DNA of 64,000 bases from HGM13006 sp963650135 (GTDB lineage Bacteria; Bacillota; Clostridia; Oscillospirales; Oscillospiraceae): assembly GCA_963650135.1 (NCBI GenBank), contig CAVJLG010000043.1, positions 62,001-126,000 on the forward strand, in the 5' to 3' direction. A model generated the notes under the pieces. The model was given only the letters and a program-made list of their open reading frames with translations. It had not been told where the DNA came from and did not search any database. Numbering within the stretch: the stretch's first letter is position 1; the number at the start of each line of letters is the position of its first letter. This document shows, piece by piece, positions 26,421-34,037 of this stretch. Both the position numbers and the translations under genes were made by a program.

Positions 26421-26480
26421 TATGGTAACACCACTTTCTGACGGAAAAGGTCAGCGAATGTATTATGCGGTGCTGTCATA
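26421..26480. repeat. Short palindrome related to the repeat element
   Basis: The ends TATGGTAACACCAC and GCGGTGCTGTCATA are imperfect inverted repeats. The interior shares TTTCTGACGGAAAA (14 of 14 bases) with the right half of the 9696-9857 element. It looks like an internally deleted relative, upstream of the mrp-like gene. Confidence 0.35.
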
Positions 26481-26500
26481 AAAGAGGAAGGATGAATGAT

Positions 26501-27325
26501 ATGAGCGAGAAGTGCAGCGGACAGTGTTCCTCCTGCGGCGAGAGCTGCTCCAGCCGTCAGGCCGAGAGCCTGCTGGCCCAGGCAAATCCTCTGTCCAGCG
26601 TAAAAAAGGTCATTGGTATCGTCAGCGGTAAGGGCGGCGTTGGTAAATCCACCGTTACGTCTATGCTGGCAGTAGAGCTCAGCCGCCGGGGAAAGCATAC
26701 GGCAGTGATGGATGCGGATATCACCGGCCCCTCGATTCCCACGGCGTTTAACATCCACGGACGGCCCAACGGCTGCGAAGAGGGCCTGATTCCCATGCGC
26801 AGCGAGACGGGCATTGATGTGATGAGCGTCAATCTGCTGCTGGAGCATGAGACTGACCCCGTCATCTGGCGCGGCCCGGTGCTGGCAGGGGTGGTGAAGC
26901 AGTTCTGGACCGATGTAGTCTGGAAGGATGTTGACTTCCTGTTCGTCGATATGCCGCCCGGAACCGGCGACGTACCGCTGACGGTATTCCAGAGCCTGCC
27001 CATCGACGGCATCATTGTGGTGACCTCGCCCCAGGATTTGGTGAGCATGATCGTCACCAAGGCCGTGAAGATGGCGGAAATGATGCACATTCCCGTGCTG
27101 GGCCTGGTGGAGAACTACAGCTATCTGACCTGCCCGGATTGCGGCAAACAGATTGAGGTCTTCGGCAAGAGCAAGATCGATTCCGTTGCCAAGGAACTGG
27201 GCCTGCCCGTGCTTGCTAAGCTGCCCATTGACCCGCTGGTGGCACAGGCCATGGACGAGGGTCTGTTGGAGCATGCAAAGGTGGACGCCATTGCGCCCGC
27301 GGCGGACGCTCTGGAACGGCTGTAA
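26501..27325 (+). CDS. Mrp/NBP35 family Fe-S cluster carrier ATPase
   Basis: A P-loop NTPase that binds and transfers [4Fe-4S] clusters in the cytosol. The start is ATG 26501, about 9 bp after GGAAGG, giving 274 residues. The N-terminus is Cys-rich (CSGQCSSCGESC), as in the NBP35-like branch. The deviant Walker A GKGGVGKST is near residue 45, DMPPGTGD is in mid-protein, and CPDCG near the C-terminus resembles the conserved CXXC. It is followed by its own terminator. Its clients may include the many Fe-S enzymes encoded nearby; that is inference. Confidence 0.93.
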   Translation: MSEKCSGQCSSCGESCSSRQAESLLAQANPLSSVKKVIGIVSGKGGVGKSTVTSMLAVELSRRGKHTAVMDADITGPSIPTAFNIHGRPNGCEEGLIPMRSETGIDVMSVNLLLEHETDPVIWRGPVLAGVVKQFWTDVVWKDVDFLFVDMPPGTGDVPLTVFQSLPIDGIIVVTSPQDLVSMIVTKAVKMAEMMHIPVLGLVENYSYLTCPDCGKQIEVFGKSKIDSVAKELGLPVLAKLPIDPLVAQAMDEGLLEHAKVDAIAPAADALERL

Positions 27326-27341
27326 GGGAACCTAAGATAAC

Positions 27342-27379
27342 GGCAAGGCGTATGCTTGCGGCTGCGCCTTGCTTTTCCT
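27342..27379 (+). terminator. Terminator after the Mrp-family gene
   Basis: GGCAAGGCG pairs with CGCCTTGC and is followed by TTTTCCTTT. Confidence 0.75.
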
Positions 27380-27439
27380 TTGGCTATGCCGTATCAATTA
27401 TGGCAATATTGGATAAGCTATCAGAAAGAGGGATGCACC

Positions 27440-27751
27440 ATGACAAAGCTGGAAACGGCATTTACGGCGGATCTGCTGCGGAATCTTGCCGCCGCCCAGG
27501 AGGTAACCGGGGTAGAGGAAGCAAGACTTCGGCAGCAGGCGGAAAAGCTGGGCGGACCCAAGGCGGTAAAGGAACTGGTTGCCCGGGGGCAGATGACCCG
27601 GCAGTTTCAGCCGCTAAAGGAGAAAAAACGGCTGGATCTCAGTCCCGAAGCCCTGGTGACGAAAGGCAAATATGCCGAGCTGTTTACCGATGAAGAGGTT
27701 AATCTCTGCCTGCAAGCGCTGCTGGAGGCGGGGATGTACCAGTTGGGCTAA
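27440..27751 (+). CDS. Small helical protein of unknown function
   Basis: I do not recognise a family. From ATG 27440 (AAAGAGGG upstream) it has 103 residues, charged and predicted helical, with no signal peptide and one Cys. An in-frame extension back to 27356 overlaps the preceding terminator and is rejected. Base composition and codon use match the neighbours. It lies alone between the mrp-like terminator and the htrA promoter region. Confidence 0.6.
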   Translation: MTKLETAFTADLLRNLAAAQEVTGVEEARLRQQAEKLGGPKAVKELVARGQMTRQFQPLKEKKRLDLSPEALVTKGKYAELFTDEEVNLCLQALLEAGMYQLG

Positions 27752-27789
27752 CCGGTCAAAAATACTTTATGGAAAGTTCAAATATCGTT

Positions 27790-27817
27790 TTGAGTCTGTC
27801 TATAGTTTGGACATAAT
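27790..27817 (+). promoter_or_regulatory. Candidate promoter of the HtrA gene
   Basis: TTGAGT (27790-27795), 16 bp, CATAAT (27812-27817), about 55 bp before the ATG. Moderate match to sigma-A. Confidence 0.4.
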
Positions 27818-27870
27818 TTCAAATTATCATATGGACGTAAACAAAAAGAAGCAAAAAGGAGCGTACCATT

Positions 27871-29514
27871 ATGAGCAATGAATACGACAACGATCAGGTT
27901 CTTCATCCCGATCCTCAGGAGCCTACTTCCGGGGAGCAGGGCGTCAATACATCCGGATATTATCATTACACCGGCGATTCGGTGCCCGATGCCCAGGCGG
28001 CCGGTACTACGCAGAATGCAGAGCAGGCAGCGCCCAATGCCCAGAACTCCGTTCCATATCAGCAGAATCAGCCCTATGGCAACGGAATTCCCTATCAGCC
28101 TAACCAGAACGGCACCGGATACCAGGCCGGCAACGACCAGACCCGGTATCCGAACTACGGCGGCGGTTCCGTTCCGCCTACCAATCCCATGTCCGGCTAT
28201 AACGTCGGCGGCTCGGAGTCTCCCAAGAAAAAGAAGGGCGGCGTGAGCGGTAAGGCCGTGGTTGCCGTGGCGCTGGTTTGTGTATTGGTTGGCGGCGCCA
28301 TCGGCGGCGGTGCAGCATTGCTTGCTCACCGCGACGGTGATACGGAAGACAAGGCGGTTTTGGAGGCATCGGAAAGCGAAGAAGAATCCTCCAGCTCGGA
28401 CAATCCCATCATTCGTTCCACCACCATTGATGTAACCACCAATTCCACGTCTACCAAGATGACGCCCCAGGACGTTTATGAGAATTACGTCAACGCCGTG
28501 GTTCTGGTCTATAACCAGGGCACCACCTCCACCTATTGGGGCCAGACGGAATCCCAGTCCTCCGGCAGCGGTATGATTATTTCCAAGGACGGCTATGTGC
28601 TCACCAATAACCATGTGGTAGAGGGCGCTGAGAAGCTTACCGTTATGACCACCTCCGGCGAAGAATATGATGCAACCGTCATCGGCGCCGATGAGGTCAA
28701 CGATGTGGCGCTGCTGAAAATTGACGGCGACGAGGACTTCCCCACGGTATCCATTGGCGACAGCGACAATATTCAGGTGGGCCAGCAGGTTTGCGCCATC
28801 GGTAACCCCCTGGGCGAGCTGACCAACACCTTGACCGTTGGTTATGTTTCCGCACTGGACCGTGAAATCTCCGAGAGCAGCACCGGCACCACCATCAACA
28901 TGTTCCAGACCGACTGCGCTATCAACTCCGGTAACTCCGGCGGCCCCATCTTTGATATGAACGGCAATGTGGTTGGTATTACCACCGCAAAGTATTCTAG
29001 CTCCGGCTACAGCAATTCCGCATCCGTTGAGGGCATCGGCTTCTGCATCCCCATTAACGATGCCATGAGCATTGTCAACGATCTGATGCAGTACGGCTAT
29101 GTGAAGGGCAGAGTTTCCATGGGCGTTTCCGTCCGGGCAATGGACACCACAGTGGCGCAGTATTATAACCTGCCTACCGGTGTGTATGTGGCTGGCGTGA
29201 CCTCCGGCTCCGCAGCTGAGAATGCGGGCATTCAGGAGGGCGACATGATTTGTGCCATCGACGGCGACGAAACCGCCAGCGTTGCAGCCCTGAAGCAGAA
29301 GCTCAAGGACTATAAGCCCGGCGACACCGCAACCGTCAGCATCTATCGCACCAGCACGGGCGACAAGCTGGATGTGACCATCACCTTCGACGAGATGCAG
29401 GCAACCACCACCGACGAAAGCCAGCAGACCGAGACGCAGGAGGATCAGCAGGATCAGGGTCAGCAGCAGGGACAGACCGTAAATCCCTTTGACTTCTTCG
29501 GCAACGGCAACTAA
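27871..29514 (+). CDS. HtrA/DegP-type membrane-anchored serine protease
   Basis: An S1C-family envelope quality-control protease. The 547 residues have a long Asn/Gln/Pro-rich cytoplasmic N-terminus (about 1-125), one membrane anchor (about 128-152) and a trypsin-like domain. The catalytic triad is visible: His in TNNHVVEGA, Asp in EVNDVALLKI, Ser in INSGNSGGPIF. A PDZ domain follows at about 430-515, then a Gln/Asp/Glu-rich tail. It is single-gene, closed by a strong terminator. Confidence 0.95.
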   Translation: MSNEYDNDQVLHPDPQEPTSGEQGVNTSGYYHYTGDSVPDAQAAGTTQNAEQAAPNAQNSVPYQQNQPYGNGIPYQPNQNGTGYQAGNDQTRYPNYGGGSVPPTNPMSGYNVGGSESPKKKKGGVSGKAVVAVALVCVLVGGAIGGGAALLAHRDGDTEDKAVLEASESEEESSSSDNPIIRSTTIDVTTNSTSTKMTPQDVYENYVNAVVLVYNQGTTSTYWGQTESQSSGSGMIISKDGYVLTNNHVVEGAEKLTVMTTSGEEYDATVIGADEVNDVALLKIDGDEDFPTVSIGDSDNIQVGQQVCAIGNPLGELTNTLTVGYVSALDREISESSTGTTINMFQTDCAINSGNSGGPIFDMNGNVVGITTAKYSSSGYSNSASVEGIGFCIPINDAMSIVNDLMQYGYVKGRVSMGVSVRAMDTTVAQYYNLPTGVYVAGVTSGSAAENAGIQEGDMICAIDGDETASVAALKQKLKDYKPGDTATVSIYRTSTGDKLDVTITFDEMQATTTDESQQTETQEDQQDQGQQQGQTVNPFDFFGNGN

Positions 29515-29532
29515 ATTTAAAAAATCCAATAC

Positions 29533-29566
29533 AACCGGCGAGGACAGCTTTTGTCCCCGCCGGTTT
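29533..29566 (+). terminator. Terminator after the HtrA gene
   Basis: AACCGGCGAGGACA pairs with TGTCCCCGCCGGTT and is followed by TTTTC. Confidence 0.85.
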
Positions 29567-29608
29567 TCGTCTTTATAACCGCCGGTTATCCTGCATATAA
29601 AATGGGTA

Positions 29609-29638
29609 TTGGAAGAAAGTGAAATGGTTCGATATAAT
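29609..29638 (+). promoter_or_regulatory. Sigma-A promoter of the NTF2-like gene trio
   Basis: TTGGAA (29609-29614), 18 bp, TATAAT (29633-29638), 30 bp upstream of the first ATG. Confidence 0.75.
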
Positions 29639-29668
29639 AAAATCAACATAGCCGAAAGGAGTAATGAT

Positions 29669-30388
29669 ATGCTTTCTACGCTTCAGCTCACCGAGCGGTT
29701 TGAGGATCGCCGTGAGATCAAGAACATCATGGGTAAGTATGTAACGTCCTGCCTGCTGTGCAGGGAGGATACCATTGTGGACAGCCTGTTTTGCAGCCGG
29801 GATGACATTTCCCTGGGCTTCAACAACGGCTACTATGTAGGCCGCCAAGCTGTCAAGGAATACTATGAGGCGGTTTGCGCTGCCACCGCGAAGAAGTCCG
29901 AGTGCCTGCAAAAGATTTTCCCCGAGCAGCTGGGAAAACTCTCCGATGAGGAGCTCTATGGCGTTGGTCCCTTCAAGGCAGAGCCTCTGACCAGCTTCTA
30001 TATGCAGGAGGCTGAGGATGGCGAGACTGCCAAGGCAATCTGGATGGTGGAGGGCTCCATCACCGACATCACCGAAAAGGGCCCTGTGACCAACTGGTCC
30101 TGGGGCTACTACTGCGCCGACTTTGTGCGGGAAGACGGACATATGAAGCTGTGGCATGTGCTGCGGGTAGAGGATGTCCATTGCCCCAATGGCGTGGACT
30201 GGGGTATGCCCGAGAATAATTTCCCCGAGCTGCCCGAATTCAGCGAGCTCAAGGATCTGAAGCTGCCGGAGCCTACGGTCAAGGAAACCGTCTATGAGAC
30301 GTATTCCGCATCCCGCGGCCCTGCCAAGCCCCCCAGAGTTCCCGAGCCCTATAAGACCTTTGCTGAGACATTCAGCTATGGCGTTTAA
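29669..30388 (+). CDS. NTF2/SnoaL-like protein A
   Basis: The best description is an NTF2-like (SnoaL_4-type) cone fold, a scaffold used by dehydratases, isomerases and cyclases such as BaiE and ketosteroid isomerase. From ATG 29669 (GAAAGGAG upstream) it has 239 residues. The pattern of an N-terminal helix pair, D.LF....D.SLGF..G.Y.G...V..YY and a beta-rich half (ICMVEGS-like, WSWGYYCADFVREDG) fits. The C-terminus carries PEPYKTFAETFSYG, shared with the two following genes. The reaction is unknown. It is first of three tandem paralogues. Confidence 0.7.
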   Translation: MLSTLQLTERFEDRREIKNIMGKYVTSCLLCREDTIVDSLFCSRDDISLGFNNGYYVGRQAVKEYYEAVCAATAKKSECLQKIFPEQLGKLSDEELYGVGPFKAEPLTSFYMQEAEDGETAKAIWMVEGSITDITEKGPVTNWSWGYYCADFVREDGHMKLWHVLRVEDVHCPNGVDWGMPENNFPELPEFSELKDLKLPEPTVKETVYETYSASRGPAKPPRVPEPYKTFAETFSYGV

Positions 30389-30405
30389 GAAGGAGGCTTT
30401 GTGAT

Positions 30406-31221
30406 ATGATTGATTGGACAACAAAAAAAGCCCCTGCCTGGTTTGTACATAACGTTCCCAAGCACTATCCGCTGCCTCGGCTTTCCGATGCGGATATGAT
30501 TCAGATGGTCACCGACATTGAAGAGGTGCGTGACCTCATGAGCCTGCGCTCCTACTATCAGGCGGCGGATCTCCGTCAGAAGGAGCTGGACGAGCTGTGG
30601 GTATCCGAGCCCCTCCATGCGGCGAAGGCCTCTTTTGGCTCCAACTACGGCTACTACTATGGCAAGAGCGAAGTGCAGCGCTGGTATGTGGACGAGTTCC
30701 AGGCAAAGCGCAAGGCACAGCTCAAGACCTATTGCGAGAAGCAGGGCATTCCCGAGGATGAAAAGCTTCTGGGCGCAGGCTGCATGTATATGTGCCCCAT
30801 GTCCACCTCCATCGTCCGGATTGCAAAGGACGGTCAGAGCGCAAAGGGCATCTGGTATTCCATCGGCCAGCAGTCCAACCTGAAGGAAGACGGCACCGCA
30901 ACCGGCCTGTGGATGTATCTGAAGATTTGCGCAGACTTCGTGAAGGAAGACGGCAAGTTTAAGCTCTATCATATTGTAGAGGCCAATGACCAGAACTATC
31001 AGGCTGGCACCAACTACAATGCCGATACCTATATCGATCCTAAGGACGATGCGCTGGCAGTGGAGTTTGGTACGCCCACCATTCCCATGAACGTCCACGA
31101 CAATACCTATAACTGGGCCGATAACTATCCGCCCATGCCCGAACCCTATGATACCCTGACTCTGGAGGACAGCTATGGTCCCGAGGGTCATCCCATGCTG
31201 AAAGGAGGCAAAGGCGTATGA
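30406..31221 (+). CDS. NTF2/SnoaL-like protein B
   Basis: A 271-residue paralogue of the preceding gene: the same layout with L...YYQA...R..EL..LW, then G.NYGYYYGKSEVQRWYVDEF and ICADFVKEDGKFKLYHI. It ends with MPEPYDTLTLEDSYG, matching the C-terminal motif of A and C. The fold class is inferred by eye from these patterns; the substrate is unknown. The start is 18 bp after gene A, with AAGGAGG upstream, and the stop overlaps gene C by 4 bp, so the three are one operon. It has no signal peptide and is expected in the cytosol. Confidence 0.7.
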   Translation: MIDWTTKKAPAWFVHNVPKHYPLPRLSDADMIQMVTDIEEVRDLMSLRSYYQAADLRQKELDELWVSEPLHAAKASFGSNYGYYYGKSEVQRWYVDEFQAKRKAQLKTYCEKQGIPEDEKLLGAGCMYMCPMSTSIVRIAKDGQSAKGIWYSIGQQSNLKEDGTATGLWMYLKICADFVKEDGKFKLYHIVEANDQNYQAGTNYNADTYIDPKDDALAVEFGTPTIPMNVHDNTYNWADNYPPMPEPYDTLTLEDSYGPEGHPMLKGGKGV

Positions 31222-32072
31222 ACAGAGATCTGAGTCTGAGCCAGAGAATCTGGAACTGCGCTGCAACCCAGGAAGCGGAGTTTGTTCATGCAACCCATAC
31301 CTATCTCCATGCCCGTGCCAATGCCACCGAGGAGTGGAGCCAGATTTGGTCCCAGGATGAGGATGTCAGCTGGGCCCATGCTTTTGGCCGGATGCGGGGC
31401 TTTAAGTCCGTATGGAACGGTTCCGTTACCCTGTATGACGTCAAGGCAACTGAGCGCTTCCAGGGCGCTTATGAGGCAATGCCCGAGATTGGCGGCTTTG
31501 ATATTCGCCCGCTGATGGAGCTGTCTCTCCACACCCTGGCAACGGATATTGTTGAAGTCGCAGACGACGGTAAGACGGCCCGCGCCTTCTTCCTGACCCC
31601 CGGCCTGATTTCCAGCGCAGTGGGCAGCAACGGTAAGCGTCGCTGCAGCGGCCTGTGGGAGCGGTACGGCGCCGACTTTATCTTTGAAGACGGCTGCTGG
31701 CTGTTCCTCCATGAGCAGGTTTGCCCGGATATGGGCATTGGCTGCGATGCCGGTAACCCCGGTATGGAGAACTATCTCAAAACCAAGGGCGGCCCCGGCG
31801 GCGGTCCTGGCGGTCCCGGTGGTCCTGGCGGTCCCGGTGGTCCTGGTGGTCCTGGCGGTGCACCCGGCGGTCCTGGAGGCCCTGGCGGTCCCGGTGGTCC
31901 TGGCGGCCCCGGCGGCGGACCTGGCGGCGGCCTGAGAACTATGCCCGATTGCGAAGACCCCGGCCCGCTGCATAGCAACTGGAGCGTTACCCAGACCGTG
32001 CAGAATACCGTGCCCTGGCCCGAGCCCTATGCTACCCTGGACAACGATAATACTTATACGAAGAAAAAGTAA
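31218..32072 (+). CDS. NTF2/SnoaL-like protein C with Gly-Pro-Gly repeat insert
   Basis: The third paralogue, 284 residues. The N-terminal domain (about 1-180) has the expected helix pair and beta segment (LWERYGADFIFEDGCWLFLHEQ). Residues 191-238 are a collagen-like Gly-Gly-Pro repeat, encoded by a 9-base GGYCCYGGY unit at 31788-31931, that is absent from A and B. The shared C-terminal WPEPYATL motif follows. The ribosome site AAAGGAGG lies within gene B. The repeat may vary in length between strains. Function unknown; likely the same complex or pathway as A and B. Confidence 0.7.
   Translation: MNRDLSLSQRIWNCAATQEAEFVHATHTYLHARANATEEWSQIWSQDEDVSWAHAFGRMRGFKSVWNGSVTLYDVKATERFQGAYEAMPEIGGFDIRPLMELSLHTLATDIVEVADDGKTARAFFLTPGLISSAVGSNGKRRCSGLWERYGADFIFEDGCWLFLHEQVCPDMGIGCDAGNPGMENYLKTKGGPGGGPGGPGGPGGPGGPGGPGGAPGGPGGPGGPGGPGGPGGGPGGGLRTMPDCEDPGPLHSNWSVTQTVQNTVPWPEPYATLDNDNTYTKKK
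31788..31931 (+). repeat. In-frame GGYCCYGGY minisatellite (Gly-Gly-Pro repeat)
   Basis: About sixteen 9-base units with third-position variation, interrupted once by an Ala-Pro unit. It lies inside NTF2-like gene C and keeps frame. It is not a CRISPR. Confidence 0.9.
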
Positions 32073-32080
32073 TCTTCAAG

Positions 32081-32120
32081 CAGGAGTCGCCGCGATTCAG
32101 GCGGCTCCTGTTTTGTTTTG
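32081..32120 (+). terminator. Terminator after the NTF2-like trio
   Basis: CAGGAGTCGCC pairs with GGCGGCTCCTG and is followed by TTTTGTTTTG. It separates the trio from the next gene. Confidence 0.88.
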
Positions 32121-32157
32121 AACTGCGGAAAGCGAACCTTTGAACCGTACGAAGCTC

Positions 32158-32186
32158 TTGACATTTTACAGGAATGTTGCTATTAT
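32158..32186 (+). promoter_or_regulatory. Strong sigma-A promoter of the crotonase-like gene
   Basis: Consensus TTGACA (32158-32163), 17 bp, TATTAT (32181-32186). The start codon is 240 bp downstream, giving an unusually long 5' leader (about 32193-32426). Confidence 0.85.
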
Positions 32187-32193
32187 TAAAGCG

Positions 32194-32229
32194 TTGAGCA
32201 AGTGGACAAACGAAATGGACACTTGTCAA
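32194..32229. promoter_or_regulatory. Operator-like dyad at the crotonase-like gene start site
   Basis: TTGAGCAAGTG and CACTTGTCAA are near-perfect inverted arms (10 bp, one bulged base) 15 bp apart, beginning at the predicted +1. The position suits a repressor site; as RNA it could instead be a leader hairpin. Confidence 0.5.
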
Positions 32230-32426
32230 ATCGAACAATTTCAATCTACAATTTTGCAGGATCAAACAAGCAATTTGCCTGGAATTCCGTTATAATGAAG
32301 GTGTCCCAAAGTGGGGCGCTGCCGCGAAAACCGGGCGAAATTTGTCGGATTCCGGCCCATGATTCGGATAAATCCTCAAAAGAGGTTTATTAAATTTATT
32401 ATTCATATTTTTAGGAGGAATTAACT
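32230..32426 (+). other. Rest of the long leader of the crotonase-like gene
   Basis: No open reading frame with a ribosome site is apparent. The one structure I see is an imperfect hairpin near 32368-32393 (ATAAATCCTC, AAAA, GAGGTTTAT), about 20 bp before a consensus AGGAGG ribosome site. A TATAAT at 32291 has no matching -35. No known riboswitch was recognised. Confidence 0.4.
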
Positions 32427-33443
32427 ATGGCACAGCCTTTGGCTCCTTACGTCAAGCTCCCCGAGTTTGACGAGTACAAAGAGTGGTTTAAGGATTTCGC
32501 TGAGATGAAGCGTGAGGACGGTATTCTCCAGATCACCTGGAAGACCAACGACGGTCCCATGCATCATTCCGGCATGTCCCATCGTGCAATCAGCCAGCTG
32601 ACCCGTATCCTGTCCATGGACTGGAAGAACGAGATCATCATCTTCACCCACATCGGCGACAACTGGATGATCGAGTCCGACGCAAACGGCTGGGAGACTT
32701 ACTCCGAGCTGCCCACTCAGCGTTTCCAGCATCAGTATTTCGACGACACCAACCTGATCAAGAACATGGTGTTCGATATTGATGTTCCCACCATCGGCGC
32801 TATGCCTGGCCCCGGCTTCCACTGGGATTCCGCTTTCCTGTGCGACGTTACCATCGTAACTGAGGACACCAAGATCGAGGTTCCCCATGCTCAGGGCGGC
32901 CTGGTTCCCGGCGACGGCATGGGCCTGATGGCTCAGCACTTCCTGGGCACCAAGCGCGGCAACTACTACATGATGACCACCCGTCAGTTCACTGCTCAGC
33001 AGATGCTGGATTGGGGCATGGTTTCCGAGGTAGTTGAGAAGGGTAAGGCTGTTGAGCGTGCATGGGAGATTGCTCGCATGTGGAAGCGTATGCCTTATGA
33101 GAACCGCTGCATCATGGCTAACCTGGCTAAGCGTCCTCTGAAGAAGCTCTTCGTTGAGGATCTGAAGCTGCACACTGTTTCCGAGCAGTACGGCTCCCTG
33201 CTGCGTATCGCAGAGGGCACCCTGGGCGACGAGAACTCCGCTCAGCAGGACGAGAAGTACATCTCTCGTGTGAACGACTACCGTTACGCTACCAAGGACA
33301 TGGAGGCTCCTCAGACTCTCGAGTCCTGGGCTAACATGGCTAAGAACGCTGGCGAGTGGTTCAAGAAGGTTGAGTCCGGCGAGATCGAGAACCCCTATGT
33401 GTTCGAGCACTCCAACGAGCCCGACTGGTACAACGCATTCTAA
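32427..33443 (+). CDS. Crotonase-fold protein resembling 6-oxocamphor hydrolase (candidate C-C hydrolase)
   Basis: The 338-residue protein belongs to the enoyl-CoA hydratase/isomerase superfamily. Compared by eye with Rhodococcus 6-oxocamphor hydrolase as I remember it, residues His52, His132, His154, Asp163 and Glu253 fall where that enzyme has His45, His122, His145, Asp154 and Glu244, including the block GGLVPGDG and the nine-residue His-Asp spacing. That enzyme cleaves cyclic beta-diketones by a retro-Claisen reaction without CoA. About 65 extra C-terminal residues (after ~270) are unexplained. Codons such as GCT, GTT and CGT are enriched relative to neighbours, and promoter and ribosome site are strong, so high expression is likely. 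The substrate is unknown; a plain enoyl-CoA hydratase is the alternative. Confidence 0.75.
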   Translation: MAQPLAPYVKLPEFDEYKEWFKDFAEMKREDGILQITWKTNDGPMHHSGMSHRAISQLTRILSMDWKNEIIIFTHIGDNWMIESDANGWETYSELPTQRFQHQYFDDTNLIKNMVFDIDVPTIGAMPGPGFHWDSAFLCDVTIVTEDTKIEVPHAQGGLVPGDGMGLMAQHFLGTKRGNYYMMTTRQFTAQQMLDWGMVSEVVEKGKAVERAWEIARMWKRMPYENRCIMANLAKRPLKKLFVEDLKLHTVSEQYGSLLRIAEGTLGDENSAQQDEKYISRVNDYRYATKDMEAPQTLESWANMAKNAGEWFKKVESGEIENPYVFEHSNEPDWYNAF

Positions 33444-33460
33444 TTTTTCCTCTTGCAATC

Positions 33461-33492
33461 AAAGCCTCAATGCTCCGGCATTGGGGCTTTTT
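33461..33492 (+). terminator. Terminator after the crotonase-like gene
   Basis: AAAGCCTCAATGC pairs with GCATTGGGGCTTT and is followed by a T run. Confidence 0.88.
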
Positions 33493-33510
33493 GCGGAATT
33501 CGGAGGTTTT

Positions 33511-33888
33511 ATGAAGCTGTCAATTTTACCGGATGCGTTCTCGGTGTGCAAGCTGCCGGAAGGGGAGCGGATGCCCCAAGAGAAATGGTGCTTTACGGGC
33601 ATCACCCACCGGGAGCGTTCTTTGGTATGCCCAACGAGAATGGTTCCAGCCAATACCCTGGCCCGAGAGGACGGCTGGCGCGGATTTTATGTGGATGAGG
33701 GGATTCTGGATTTTAGCCTCATTGGGATTTTGGCGGATATTTCCCGGGTGCTGGCGCAGGCGAAGCTGGGGATTTTTGTGGTGTCTACCTTTGATACAGA
33801 CTATATTTTTGTCAAACAGCAGCAACTGGAGACGGCAACCCGGGCACTGGCAGAGGCGGGATATACCGTTTCAGAGCACAAATCGTAG
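33511..33888 (+). CDS. ACT domain-containing protein (CASTOR/ACT_7 type)
   Basis: A small amino-acid-sensing-type protein of 125 residues. From ATG 33511, after CGGAGG, it shows the two-ACT layout of the family: KLSILPDAFSVCKL, WCFTGITHRERSLVC, then the second unit LDFSLIGILADISRVLAQAKLGIFVVSTFDTDYIFVK (quoted in part). The ligand is unknown. It sits between the crotonase-like and reductase genes, with only the preceding terminator and no obvious promoter of its own, so read-through may supply it. Confidence 0.82.
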   Translation: MKLSILPDAFSVCKLPEGERMPQEKWCFTGITHRERSLVCPTRMVPANTLAREDGWRGFYVDEGILDFSLIGILADISRVLAQAKLGIFVVSTFDTDYIFVKQQQLETATRALAEAGYTVSEHKS

Positions 33889-33970
33889 CAGCTGTGCCAC
33901 CCAAACCGGGCATTTTGTCCGTTACGGCAGAAATTGTTACAGGATATGCGAAAATGACCCGCTAAAATAG

Positions 33971-33999
33971 TTGCATTTGAAAGCATAATCGAGTAAAAT
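33971..33999 (+). promoter_or_regulatory. Sigma-A promoter of the 34 kb flavin reductase gene
   Basis: TTGCAT (33971-33976), 17 bp, TAAAAT (33994-33999), about 38 bp before the ATG with an AAGGAGG ribosome site. Confidence 0.75.
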
Positions 34000-34037
34000 A
34001 GGTACGTTTACATGAACGACACAAGGAGGATACTACC

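Noticed and set aside
31788..31931. Short tandem repeats that might be a CRISPR
   Set aside because: They are contiguous 9-base in-frame coding units without spacers.
31218..32072. Secreted or surface collagen-like protein
   Set aside because: There is no signal peptide or anchor, and the repeat is an insert in an NTF2-like paralogue.
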